Part shown: positions 42,528 through 51,658 of the stretch, one piece after another | Numbering within the stretch: position 1 is the first letter of the stretch | How the letters are laid out: each line of letters opens with the position of its first letter | Assembly (NCBI RefSeq): GCF_003149105.1 | Contig: NZ_QGDS01000018.1 | Location: 1-64,000 of the forward strand | Reading direction: 5' to 3' | DNA: 64,000 nt | Origin: Faecalicatena contorta | GTDB lineage: Bacteria > Bacillota > Clostridia > Lachnospirales > Lachnospiraceae | Notes under the pieces: model-generated | The model's input: the letters and a program-made list of their open reading frames with translations, nothing else | What the model was told of the DNA's origin: nothing | The model's database searches: none | Made by a program: the position numbers and the translations under genes

Positions 42528-43565
42528 TTGTCTCTATATTGTGAAATAAGAAAAAAATTGAAAAATTTCGTGCTGGATATTAAATTCGAGGCAGAGGATG
42601 AGACTATTGCTCTGATGGGCGCTTCTGGATGCGGAAAAAGCATGACATTGCGGTGTATTGCCGGAATCGAGGAGCCGGACAGTGGAAAAATCGTAATCAA
42701 TGGGAAAACAGTGTTTGATTCAAATAAGAAAATTTCTCTTCCTCCACAGAAAAGAAAAACGGGATATCTGTTTCAGGATTATGCTCTTTTTCCAAATATG
42801 ACAGTCCGGAAAAATATTTGCACGGTTCTTACTAAAAAGAGGAGAGGAGAACTGGATGCCATAATGAACGCTTTTCATCTGGAAGGATTGGAAGACCAAT
42901 ATCCGGCACAGTTGTCTGGCGGGCAGAAGCAGCGCTGTGCGTTAGCACGCATGATGGTCTCCAAACCGGAAATTATTATGCTGGATGAGCCGTTTTCTGC
43001 ACTTGACAGTTATCTGCGCTGGAAAATGGAACAAGAAGTAGTTACGGCAATTGAGAAATTTGGAAAGACAGTATTGTTTGTATCCCATGACCGTGATGAG
43101 GTATACCGCATCAGTAACCGGGTGGTCGTGATGGAGGACGGAAGGAATGAGCCAATTGCATGTAGGAGGAAACTATATCATCATCCCGAAACTTATGCGG
43201 ACGCACTGCTTACGGGATGTAAAAATATCTGTCCGGTAGTAGTGGATGCCGGCAGGGTTATAGCACCGGAGTTTGGACTGGAATTTAAACAGGAATCTGC
43301 TGAGAAAGAAATTGCTTTTGTGGGTATCCGTGCAAAGCTGATTCAGCCTGCACATCGAATAGTGGAAAAGAATGATGTATTGTTTTTAAATTACGAAATC
43401 ATAAGTGTAACAGAAGGTGTTTTTAGTATAATATTGATGGTAAAACCAGAGTGTTCCAAAGGAATGCTTCGATGGGAGATGCCCAAAAACATGTTTGAAG
43501 AACTGCATCTTTATCCAAGCATATTGGCAATTCCAAAAGAGGACATTTTGCTGCTTACGGGATAA
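42528..43565 (+). CDS. modC: Molybdate ABC transporter ATPase
   Basis: A 345-residue ATPase. Walker A is GASGCGKSMTLR, signature LSGGQKQRCALARM, Walker B IIMLDEPFSALD and the H-loop VLFVSHDRDE. A C-terminal regulatory region of about 120 residues follows, compatible with a single TOBE-like (Mop) domain. The start is TTG at 42528 behind GGAAGGGGGG, two bases after the modB stop. It powers molybdate import. Confidence 0.92.
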   Translation: MSLYCEIRKKLKNFVLDIKFEAEDETIALMGASGCGKSMTLRCIAGIEEPDSGKIVINGKTVFDSNKKISLPPQKRKTGYLFQDYALFPNMTVRKNICTVLTKKRRGELDAIMNAFHLEGLEDQYPAQLSGGQKQRCALARMMVSKPEIIMLDEPFSALDSYLRWKMEQEVVTAIEKFGKTVLFVSHDRDEVYRISNRVVVMEDGRNEPIACRRKLYHHPETYADALLTGCKNICPVVVDAGRVIAPEFGLEFKQESAEKEIAFVGIRAKLIQPAHRIVEKNDVLFLNYEIISVTEGVFSIILMVKPECSKGMLRWEMPKNMFEELHLYPSILAIPKEDILLLTG

Positions 43566-43708
43566 TCCATTAAAGTGATATCCGATGGGACAGCTCAACT
43601 GTTGTCAACTAAAGTATTACGTTATAATATCGATTAGGACAAGTCCCTGTTTATTGTTATGCTTATAATCTATTCCAATTCCATACATTATATTGTAACA
43701 ATTACTAA

Positions 43709-43737
43709 TTGTCTTTTTTTCTCTGATAAGCTATAAT
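43709..43737 (+). promoter_or_regulatory. Promoter of fba
   Basis: -35 TTGTCT (43709-43714), 17-bp spacer, perfect -10 TATAAT (43732-43737). A 13-bp inverted repeat CGGATCGTATCCG (43769-43781) lies downstream in the leader and could be an operator. The remaining 43566-43708 holds nothing else I recognise. Confidence 0.65.
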
Positions 43738-43809
43738 GAAAAAAGAATTTGACAACAAACATGCTTAACGGATCGTATCCGATAAGTCAGAAAAGTGGAG
43801 GATGGTAAT

Positions 43810-44676
43810 ATGTTAGTATCAGCAACAGAAATGCTTCAAAAGGCAAAGGCAGGACACTACGCGGTAGGACAGTTTAACATCAACAATCTGGAATGGACAA
43901 AGGCTGTTTTAGCAGCAGCGCAGGAATGTAACTCTCCAGTAATTTTGGGTGTATCCGAAGGTGCCGGAAAATATATGGCAGGGTACAAAACAGTTGTAGG
44001 CATGGTGAATGGTATGCTGGAGGAGATGAATATTACGGTTCCGGTAGCCCTTCATTTGGACCACGGCAGCTATGAAGGATGTATGAAGTGTGTAGAAGCA
44101 GGTTTCTCTTCTATTATGTTTGACGGTTCCCACTACCCGATTGAAGAGAACATTGCTAAGACAAAAGAGCTTGTTGGAGTTGTAAAAGAGCATGGAATGT
44201 CTTTGGAAGCAGAAGTTGGTTCTATCGGCGGCGAGGAAGACGGCGTTATCGGAAAAGGTGAGTGCGCTGACCCTCAGGAATGTAAGATGATCGCAGACTT
44301 GGGGATTGATTTTCTTGCAGCAGGAATTGGTAATATCCACGGAAAATATCCGGAAAACTGGGAAGGATTAAGTTTTGAGACTCTTGATGCAATCCAGAAA
44401 CTGACAGGAGATATGCCTTTGGTACTTCACGGTGGTACAGGTATTCCTGAAGATATGATTAAAAAGGCAATTGACTTGGGCGTTGCTAAAATTAATGTAA
44501 ATACCGAATGCCAGTTATCTTTCGCAGCTGCAACACGCAAATATGTGGAGGCCGGAAAAGACTTAGAAGGAAAAGGCTTTGACCCGCGTAAACTGTTGAA
44601 ACCAGGCTCAGATGCAATCATTGCAACTGTAAAGGAAAAGATGGAGCTATTCGGATCAATCGGAAAAGCTGAATAA
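43810..44676 (+). CDS. fba: Class II fructose-1,6-bisphosphate aldolase
   Basis: A 288-residue zinc aldolase cleaving fructose-1,6-bisphosphate. It shows GHYAVGQFNINNLEW, the zinc-binding HLDHG with catalytic aspartate, EAEVGSIGGEEDG, LHGGTGIP and INVNTECQLSF. An in-frame GTG at 43795 overlaps the GTGGAGG ribosome site, so 43810 is used. Monocistronic, between the nif/mod block and glnN. Confidence 0.94.
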   Translation: MLVSATEMLQKAKAGHYAVGQFNINNLEWTKAVLAAAQECNSPVILGVSEGAGKYMAGYKTVVGMVNGMLEEMNITVPVALHLDHGSYEGCMKCVEAGFSSIMFDGSHYPIEENIAKTKELVGVVKEHGMSLEAEVGSIGGEEDGVIGKGECADPQECKMIADLGIDFLAAGIGNIHGKYPENWEGLSFETLDAIQKLTGDMPLVLHGGTGIPEDMIKKAIDLGVAKINVNTECQLSFAAATRKYVEAGKDLEGKGFDPRKLLKPGSDAIIATVKEKMELFGSIGKAE

Positions 44677-44692
44677 AAATTTAAAATTTTGC

Positions 44693-44721
44693 TTGCCTTT
44701 TTTGGACGATTGAGGTATACT
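44693..44721 (+). promoter_or_regulatory. Promoter just upstream of a terminator, before glnN
   Basis: -35 TTGCCT (44693-44698), 17-bp spacer, -10 TATACT (44716-44721). A transcript from here would run only about 45 bases to the hairpin at 44743. Confidence 0.5.
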
Positions 44722-44742
44722 GACGTACGTAGATATGAACGA

Positions 44743-44775
44743 AGGCGTTCCAAGATAGCTTGGAGTGCCTTTTTG
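44743..44775 (+). terminator. Terminator/attenuator between fba and glnN
   Basis: A 12-bp stem (44743-44754 with 44759-44770, two G-U pairs), tetraloop ATAG, followed by TTTTTG. It ends fba transcripts and could attenuate transcription into glnN from the promoter at 44693. Confidence 0.75.
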
Positions 44776-44786
44776 TTTTATGGGAA

Positions 44787-44820
44787 TACTATATTGAACA
44801 TTAGTAGTTCAATAAGTATA
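44787..44820 (+). repeat. Family-1 palindromic intergenic repeat
   Basis: ATATTGAAC, spacer ATTAGTA, GTTCAATAAGTATA; the closest copy to the family consensus. Confidence 0.7.
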
Positions 44821-44924
44821 GAATTTTGGTTTTGACACTGCCTGTAAAACGACTCTGTTTGAAACGGGGATTCGCATGACACCCGGTTCTACAAATATGG
44901 AAAGCGAAGAGAAAGGAAAGAATT

Positions 44925-47039
44925 ATGAGTGCAGAACTAGTCAAAGTTGCAGATATTTTTGGGGAAAATGTGTTTAATGATACTGCTATGCAGGAACGTT
45001 TACCGAAAAAGGTCTACAAAAACCTGAAGAAAACGATTGAGGAAGGAAATGAACTGGACCTTGAGACTGCTGATGTAATTGCACATGAGATGAAGGAGTG
45101 GGCCATTGAAAAAGGAGCAACACATTATACTCACTGGTTTCAGCCTCTGACAGGAGTGACCGCTGAAAAGCATGACTCTTTCATTTCGGCTCCGCTTCCA
45201 AGCGGTAAAGTACTGATGAGTTTTTCAGGAAAAGAATTGATAAAAGGGGAACCGGATGCGTCTTCATTTCCGTCGGGGGGCCTCCGCGCAACATTTGAAG
45301 CAAGAGGATATACGGCATGGGATTGTACTTCACCTGCATTTATAAGGCAGGATGCAGCAGGCGCAACACTTTGTATCCCCACAGCATTTTGTTCCTATAA
45401 AGGAGAAGCACTGGATCAGAAAACGCCTCTTCTGAGATCTATGGAGGCAATTTGCATTCAATCTATGAGACTGCTCCGTCTGTTTGGAAATACTACATCA
45501 AGAAAAGTAACACCTTCTGTGGGACCAGAGCAGGAATATTTCCTCGTAGACGCAAACAAGTTTTTGCAGAGAAAAGATTTGATATATGCAGGGCGCACAT
45601 TATTTGGAGCAATGCCTCCGAAGGGACAGGAGATGGATGACCATTATTTTGGTACTATCCGCCAGAGAGTTGCCGCTTTTATGAAGGATTTGAATGAGGA
45701 ACTGTGGAAGGTCGGCGTTTCTGCGAAGACTCAGCATAATGAAGTGGCTCCGGCACAGCATGAGCTTGCTCCTATTTATGCACCGGCGAATATTGCTGTA
45801 GACCACAACCAGCTCATTATGCAGACGATGAAGAGGATTGCCTGCCGTCATGGAATGAAATGCCTGCTTCATGAAAAGCCGTTTGCGGGCGTGAATGGTT
45901 CTGGTAAGCACAATAACTGGTCTCTGGTTACAGATGATGGAATCAACATGCTGGAACCTGGAAAGACACCTCATGAAAATATGCAGTTTTTGCTGGTTTT
46001 GACCTGTATTTTAAAGGCAGTCAATAAACATGCGGATTTATTACGTGAATCTGCTGCGGATCCAGGAAATGACCACAGGCTGGGAGCAAATGAGGCTCCT
46101 CCGGCTATCATCTCTGTTTTCCTGGGAGAACAGCTTGGAGATGTAATGGAACAGCTTATCAGTACAGGGGAAGCAACCCACAGTCTCAAGGGCGGCAAGC
46201 TGGAAACAGGAGTTAAGACATTGCCCGATCTTGCCAAGGATGCGACAGATAGGAACAGAACTTCACCCTTTGCGTTTACAGGAAATAAATTTGAATTCCG
46301 TATGGTTGGCTCAAGAGATTCCATCGCGGCACCCAATGTTGTTTTAAATACCATTGTAGCCGAAGCGTTTGCAGAGGCATGTGATGTGCTGGAAGAAACA
46401 GATGACTTTGATAAAGCAGTCCATGATCTGATTAAGGAATATGCAATAGAAAATCAGAGAATCGTATTTAACGGTGACGGATATTCAGAGGCATGGGTTG
46501 CAGAGGCGGAAAGACGGGGGCTTCCAAACATTAAATCTATGGTAGAGGCAATCCCTGCAATGACAACAGATAAAGCAGTAGAGCTGTTTGAGAAGTTTTG
46601 TGTATTTACAAAGGTAGAGCTGGAATCACGGGCAGAGATTCAATATGAGGCATATGCAAAGGCAATCAATATTGAAGCCCGGACTATGATTGATATGGCA
46701 AGCAAACAGATTATTCCTGCAATTATGAAGTATACAAAAACACTGGCTGACACAGTCCTTTCAGTGAAAGAGGCAGGAGCAGATGTTTCTGTACAGTCAG
46801 GACTTCTAAGCGAGGTTTCCGGGCTGCTGGTAGAGACAAAGACTGCTTTGGAAGCGCTGATTAAAGTGACGGACGAAGCTGCAGAAAAAGAAGAGGGTGC
46901 TGTTCAGGCAAACTTCTACCATGATGAGGTCTTTCCAGCTATGGAAGCACTTCGTGCACCGGTTGACAGGCTGGAGATGATTGTTGATAAAGATGTATGG
47001 CCTATGCCATCCTATGGAGATCTGATTTTTGAAGTATAG
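44925..47039 (+). CDS. glnN: Type III glutamine synthetase
   Basis: A 704-residue GSIII-type enzyme (GSI is about 450). It assimilates ammonium into glutamine. [36 protein letters not shown], the NHNQ-like [28 protein letters not shown] and [21 protein letters not shown] contain the metal- and substrate-binding residues. The N-terminal extension and the helical C-terminal domain mark GSIII. Close placement to nif suits a role in capturing fixed nitrogen. AAAGGAAAG precedes ATG. Confidence 0.95.
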   Translation: MSAELVKVADIFGENVFNDTAMQERLPKKVYKNLKKTIEEGNELDLETADVIAHEMKEWAIEKGATHYTHWFQPLTGVTAEKHDSFISAPLPSGKVLMSFSGKELIKGEPDASSFPSGGLRATFEARGYTAWDCTSPAFIRQDAAGATLCIPTAFCSYKGEALDQKTPLLRSMEAICIQSMRLLRLFGNTTSRKVTPSVGPEQEYFLVDANKFLQRKDLIYAGRTLFGAMPPKGQEMDDHYFGTIRQRVAAFMKDLNEELWKVGVSAKTQHNEVAPAQHELAPIYAPANIAVDHNQLIMQTMKRIACRHGMKCLLHEKPFAGVNGSGKHNNWSLVTDDGINMLEPGKTPHENMQFLLVLTCILKAVNKHADLLRESAADPGNDHRLGANEAPPAIISVFLGEQLGDVMEQLISTGEATHSLKGGKLETGVKTLPDLAKDATDRNRTSPFAFTGNKFEFRMVGSRDSIAAPNVVLNTIVAEAFAEACDVLEETDDFDKAVHDLIKEYAIENQRIVFNGDGYSEAWVAEAERRGLPNIKSMVEAIPAMTTDKAVELFEKFCVFTKVELESRAEIQYEAYAKAINIEARTMIDMASKQIIPAIMKYTKTLADTVLSVKEAGADVSVQSGLLSEVSGLLVETKTALEALIKVTDEAAEKEEGAVQANFYHDEVFPAMEALRAPVDRLEMIVDKDVWPMPSYGDLIFEV

Positions 47040-47109
47040 ATACATAGGAGGAATGCCCTAAGTTCACTGGAAATTAAAATTTGATTTGTGAAAAGGCAAG
47101 GAGGGTGTT

Positions 47110-47616
47110 ATGAAAAGCAGCGCAGCAGCAGAAAAAATGATAGAATTTCTAAACGGCAATTTGCGGGATATTAATCATTTTTTGAAGGTATATACCTATG
47201 CCAAGATAATTGGAGAGCTGGAAAAGTTAGATGTGAAAACCCAGGAAACCCTTGAAGTGGCAGCGGTAATACATGATATTGCGTGCCCTCTCTGCCGTGA
47301 AAAGTATGGTGATGCAGATGGAAAACACCAGGAGATAGAAAGTGCTGCTTTGGTAATGCCATTTTTGCAGGAATTAGAGTGTGAGAAAGAGATGGCAGAA
47401 AGAATTTGTTATTTAGTATCTCACCATCATACATACACAGGAGTAGACGGATTGGACTATCAGATACTGCTGGAAGCAGATTTCCTTGTAAATGCAGATG
47501 AATCTGCAATGTCAGAAGAGTCAATTATTAAAATGAAGAAACGGGTATTTAAGACAGAAACAGGGATACACCTGTTGGAATCAACTTTTAGGCTGTCCGG
47601 GGATAAAGCAGAGTAA
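47110..47616 (+). CDS. HD-domain phosphohydrolase-like protein
   Basis: A 168-residue HD-domain protein: AAVIHDIACPLCREKYG contains the HD pair, and CYLVSHHHTYTGVDGLDYQILLEADFLVN supplies further histidines and the closing aspartate. It resembles small HD proteins that hydrolyse nucleotides or other phosphoesters. Substrate unknown. It follows glnN by 70 bases and ends at a strong terminator, so it may be co-transcribed with it. Confidence 0.8.
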   Translation: MKSSAAAEKMIEFLNGNLRDINHFLKVYTYAKIIGELEKLDVKTQETLEVAAVIHDIACPLCREKYGDADGKHQEIESAALVMPFLQELECEKEMAERICYLVSHHHTYTGVDGLDYQILLEADFLVNADESAMSEESIIKMKKRVFKTETGIHLLESTFRLSGDKAE

Positions 47617-47672
47617 AGTTGATTTTGAAATACATCTGATATTAAAATTTCTCATGCTATATTTTTATAATG

Positions 47673-47698
47673 AAGCCGCAGGGTCAAACCTGCGGCTT
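47673..47698 (+). terminator. Terminator after the HD gene
   Basis: A perfect 10-bp stem AAGCCGCAGG/CCTGCGGCTT with a 6-base loop (47673-47682 with 47689-47698). The downstream T tract is weak. Confidence 0.7.
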
Positions 47699-47741
47699 TA
47701 TGCATATATTATAAGGAATAAAGCGGTGAGTTTGTGTTAAG

Positions 47742-48632
47742 ATGAAAAATTATATAGGCTTATCTATCGATTTACATTTGTTTTTTATGAGAATTATGAA
47801 AGAACATGCAATCTTTTTGAAGGCAGGATTTCAGGAGAGAGATGCATCGGCTATCAGAATGGCAGAGCTCTATAAAGAGCGGTTTGAAGAAGTGCTGGAA
47901 GAATGTGTAAGGCTGGGAGAAGGCCGGGTCAGTAAGTCTGTTTTGAAATCCGGAGAAATTGTGACTTCGTTTACAATGTCTGCGGAGAAAAAAACACAGC
48001 AGCTGACAGGAATATCGATCAACAGTGGAATTACACGTATGGAACAGCAGATGCGGTGTGGGGATGCAGCTGATACGGATGAAATAAAGATGAAAATCCA
48101 TAGATTGAACCATAAGACACTAGGCATACTAAATGGATTGATACAATTTAAAGAGGACTTATTACAAGAGGTAAAACACTGCAGGATGTTTACCGCCAAT
48201 TATCCTCTTTTAATTGAACACATTTTGAGGGAAGCAAAATTATATCGTTCATTTTTAATGGAGCTAGAGAGAACCGGTACGATTTGCAGCCGTAATATGA
48301 AAGAAAGCGAATTGTTTTGGAACAGAATTATGATGGAGCATGCACTGTTCATCCGAGGTCTGCTGGACCCGACGGAAGGTGAACTGATTAAGACTGCGGA
48401 TGAGTTTGCAGAAGAGTATAAGGAGCTGTTGAAACAGGCGCGAGAGAAAAATGACTGTATGATGAAAGAAATGACATTGAAGAGTAAGAAACTGACAGTC
48501 AAATACCGTGATTTTAAAGCGACAGGAACGAAGGGAATTATGGATTGCGGGATATCCTCAATTATTCTTCCGCTGCTTGGCGATCATGTATTACGAGAGG
48601 CAAATCATTATCTGCGGATATTGGAAGAATAA
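47742..48632 (+). CDS. DUF2935 family protein
   Basis: A 296-residue all-helical protein made of two similar halves. MKEHAIFLKAGFQERD pairs with MMEHALFIRGLLDPTE, and LLIEHILREAKLYRSFL pairs with LLGDHVLREANHYLRIL. The repeated E/H positions suggest a ferritin- or hemerythrin-like metal site in each four-helix bundle. It resembles DUF2935, known mainly from spore-forming Firmicutes. No signal peptide. Function is uncharacterised. Confidence 0.8.
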   Translation: MKNYIGLSIDLHLFFMRIMKEHAIFLKAGFQERDASAIRMAELYKERFEEVLEECVRLGEGRVSKSVLKSGEIVTSFTMSAEKKTQQLTGISINSGITRMEQQMRCGDAADTDEIKMKIHRLNHKTLGILNGLIQFKEDLLQEVKHCRMFTANYPLLIEHILREAKLYRSFLMELERTGTICSRNMKESELFWNRIMMEHALFIRGLLDPTEGELIKTADEFAEEYKELLKQAREKNDCMMKEMTLKSKKLTVKYRDFKATGTKGIMDCGISSIILPLLGDHVLREANHYLRILEE

Positions 48633-48780
48633 TAAAGCTAACTTATCAGCTCCGAAATCATTACGCTATCGAGATTCTTTTTCATAGTAAAAGAGAAGAT
48701 GGTGTGGTAAAATAAGCATACCATTTTATTCTCTTGGAGCAAAGAATTCCACGACAGAAAGAAAAGAGGAATATACAACG

Positions 48781-50484
48781 ATGCAGACATCTGATGATTT
48801 AAAGAATCTATTGAATAGGATTGACCGCAAGAGTTATCCTGCATATAAAGATACAAAGGGAGTTTACCGGTTTCCCGGATATCAGCTCTCGATTGACCAT
48901 GTACAGGGAGACCCTTTTGCGTCTCCCTCAAAGCTGAGTATCCATATTGAGGGTAAGGCTGCCGGCTTTCCCAGAGAGTTATTTGAAACGAAGCACCGCA
49001 GGATTGCTCTTGAAGATTACCTGACGAGGCAGTTTGGACGTGCTGTGGAGCGGCATGCATTTCAGGCAAAAGGCTCCGGCAAGAGCGGACTGATTGCAGT
49101 GAGCCGCTGCGGGCAGGAAGTATTGGAGCGTACAGCATGTACAATAGAGACGGGGAGCGGCAACGTGATTCTCCGGCTTGAAGCAGGGTTCCCTGCGAAT
49201 GGGAGAACCATCAATGCAAGAGAATTGATGAAGATATTATTTGATTTTCTGCCGGAAAGTGTGGAAAACTCTCTTTATTATAAGAATAGCGATAAGAAAC
49301 GAATTCAGCAGACGGTATTTCTTGCAGATGATCAGCAGTATATCCGGGAGCAGCTTCCCAAAATGGGATTGGCAGCTTTTGTGGCTGACGCCGCAGTTTT
49401 ACCAAGGGAATCTGGGATTTCCTCAAGTCCTATGAGAGGGGCTGTTACATTTACTTCACCGGAGGACCTGAAGGTAACTCTGGAGCTGCCCCACAAAGGG
49501 AAGATAACCGGAATGGGAATCCGCCGGGGTATCACATTGATTGTGGGCGGAGGTTATCATGGCAAGTCCACGCTTTTGAAAGCATTGGAACTGGGTGTTT
49601 ACAATCATATTTCAGGTGATGGCAGGGAATATGTGATTACAGATGACACCGCCATGAAAATCCGTGCGGAGGATGGCAGGAGTATTAAGAGAACAGACAT
49701 TTCCATGTTTATTAATGACCTTCCCAATGGAAAAGATACTAAAGGATTTTATACAGAGGATGCCAGCGGAAGTACGTCCCAGGCTGCAAATGTGATTGAA
49801 GGTATGGAAGCGGGTGCGAAACTTCTGCTGATAGATGAAGATACCAGCGCGACTAACTTTATGATCCGGGATGAACTGATGCAGCGGGTAATCCACAGAG
49901 ATATGGAGCCGATTACGCCGTTCATTGAGCGGATACAGGAATTGTATGAAGAGTATGGTATTTCTACTGTAATTGTGGCAGGAAGTTCAGGGGCATATTT
50001 CCATATTGCAGATTGTATTATTCAGATGGACAAGTATGTGCCCAAAGATATCACATCCATTGCAAAAAAAGAAGCGGAAGCCTTCCCGATGCTTGAACTT
50101 CCGGAAGTGAAGGCAGACAGTCCTTTATTTTCCAGATGTCCGGGGGCAAATAATTCTTTTCGCGGGAATGACCGGATTAAAATGAAGACGATGGGAAAAG
50201 ATGCAGTTCAGATGAACAGGGAGACGATTGATTTGCGCTATGTAGAACAGGTTGTAGACAGTGAACAGGTATCGGCTCTTGGGAACTGTGTGAGATATGC
50301 AGAAAAGTATCTTTTGGATGGAAGGAAGAATTTGCAGAAGGTTGTAGAGGAGCTGGAGCAGAAAATAGAGAAAGATGGATTAGCAGGGTTATGTGAAAGC
50401 CGTTCAAACATAGCTTGCCTTGCAATGCCGAGAAAACAGGAAATCCATGCGTGCCTGAACCGTTATCGTGGATTGAAGTTGTAG
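48781..50484 (+). CDS. Predicted ATPase of the ABC class
   Basis: A 567-residue soluble ATPase (COG3044-like). Walker A is GGGYHGKSTLLKAL near residue 257; a Walker B-like LLLIDEDTSATNFMIRD lies about 95 residues later, and STVIVAGSSGAYFHIAD follows. No transmembrane segments. These proteins are widespread but uncharacterised. It sits directly upstream of sbcD (13 bases), so a role with the SbcCD nuclease is possible. Confidence 0.85.
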   Translation: MQTSDDLKNLLNRIDRKSYPAYKDTKGVYRFPGYQLSIDHVQGDPFASPSKLSIHIEGKAAGFPRELFETKHRRIALEDYLTRQFGRAVERHAFQAKGSGKSGLIAVSRCGQEVLERTACTIETGSGNVILRLEAGFPANGRTINARELMKILFDFLPESVENSLYYKNSDKKRIQQTVFLADDQQYIREQLPKMGLAAFVADAAVLPRESGISSSPMRGAVTFTSPEDLKVTLELPHKGKITGMGIRRGITLIVGGGYHGKSTLLKALELGVYNHISGDGREYVITDDTAMKIRAEDGRSIKRTDISMFINDLPNGKDTKGFYTEDASGSTSQAANVIEGMEAGAKLLLIDEDTSATNFMIRDELMQRVIHRDMEPITPFIERIQELYEEYGISTVIVAGSSGAYFHIADCIIQMDKYVPKDITSIAKKEAEAFPMLELPEVKADSPLFSRCPGANNSFRGNDRIKMKTMGKDAVQMNRETIDLRYVEQVVDSEQVSALGNCVRYAEKYLLDGRKNLQKVVEELEQKIEKDGLAGLCESRSNIACLAMPRKQEIHACLNRYRGLKL

Positions 50485-50497
50485 AAAGGGGAAGTTT

Positions 50498-51658
50498 ATG
50501 CGTTTTTTTCATTTGTCAGATTTGCATATAGGCAGGCAGCTGCATCATTATAGTTTGTTGGAAGATCAGCGGCATATACTGAATGAAGTGATTGGTTATG
50601 TAGAGCAGATGCACCCCGATGCAGTTGTGATTGCGGGAGATATTTATGACAAACCGGTTCCCTCTGGAGAGGCTGTTACCCTGTTTGATGATTTTCTCAC
50701 CAGGCTGGCAAAGATAGAACCTTCTGTTGCAGTGCTGATTATTAGCGGAAACCATGATTCTGCACAGAGACTGGATTATGCCAGCCGGATTCTGGGGAGA
50801 CAGAATATTTACATTGCGGGGGAAGTGCCTGGGAAGAAAGAGGAATATCTGAAAAAAGTAACTCTGTTAGATGACCAGGGAGAAGTAGATTTTTATTTGC
50901 TTCCATTTTTAAAGCCAGGGTATGTGCGGAATTTATTTGAAGAAGGCAGGCCGGAAAGTTATAGTGAGGCGGTGGCGCAGATTTTAGCCAGGGAGAAAAT
51001 AGACAGGAAGCGGCGAAATGTTTTGGTGTCCCATCAGTTCTATACTGGAAATGGATATGCTCCTGACACCTGTGACTCGGAGATGTTTTCTGTGGGAGGA
51101 ATTGATAATGTGGATATTCAGCCCCTGCTGGATTTTGATTATGCGGCTCTGGGGCATCTGCACAGAGCGCAGCAGGTGGGAGAAACCTCTATTCGTTATT
51201 GCGGTACACTTTTAAAATATTCTGTGAGTGAGGCGGAACACAAGAAAAACCTTTATATGATAGACTTGAAGGGAAAAGGCGAAGGTTTCCATATGAAATT
51301 GCTGCCTCTGCATCCATTAAGAGATGTGCGCAGGGTAAGGGGGAATTTGGCTGAAATTCTTGAAAACGCCAGCCCGGATAACAGGGAGGATTATATCAGC
51401 ATTACATTGACGGATGAGACAGACCCATACAAGCCGAAGGAACAGTTAGAAAAGGTATACTCTCATATTCTGGAAATTCGTATGGATAATATGAGGACAA
51501 GAAAACGGCTGGAGGAATTTGGCGGCGAGGTGGAGATTAAGGACCCTTTGAGTGTATTTGATGATTTTTATAAGGAGATTCAGGGCCGGGCAATGTCTGC
51601 GGAGGAACGGGATATTTTAGAACAGGTATTGGACAGGGCGAAAGGAGAACAGGTATGA
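50498..51658 (+). CDS. sbcD: Exonuclease SbcCD, D subunit (Mre11-like)
   Basis: A 386-residue metallophosphoesterase nuclease. It has FHLSDLHIGR, AGDIYDKPVPS, ISGNHDSAQRL, LVSHQFY and LGHLHRAQ, the full dinuclear metal ligand set. With SbcC it removes hairpins and protein-blocked DNA ends. Its stop overlaps the sbcC start by 4 bases. Confidence 0.94.
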   Translation: MRFFHLSDLHIGRQLHHYSLLEDQRHILNEVIGYVEQMHPDAVVIAGDIYDKPVPSGEAVTLFDDFLTRLAKIEPSVAVLIISGNHDSAQRLDYASRILGRQNIYIAGEVPGKKEEYLKKVTLLDDQGEVDFYLLPFLKPGYVRNLFEEGRPESYSEAVAQILAREKIDRKRRNVLVSHQFYTGNGYAPDTCDSEMFSVGGIDNVDIQPLLDFDYAALGHLHRAQQVGETSIRYCGTLLKYSVSEAEHKKNLYMIDLKGKGEGFHMKLLPLHPLRDVRRVRGNLAEILENASPDNREDYISITLTDETDPYKPKEQLEKVYSHILEIRMDNMRTRKRLEEFGGEVEIKDPLSVFDDFYKEIQGRAMSAEERDILEQVLDRAKGEQV

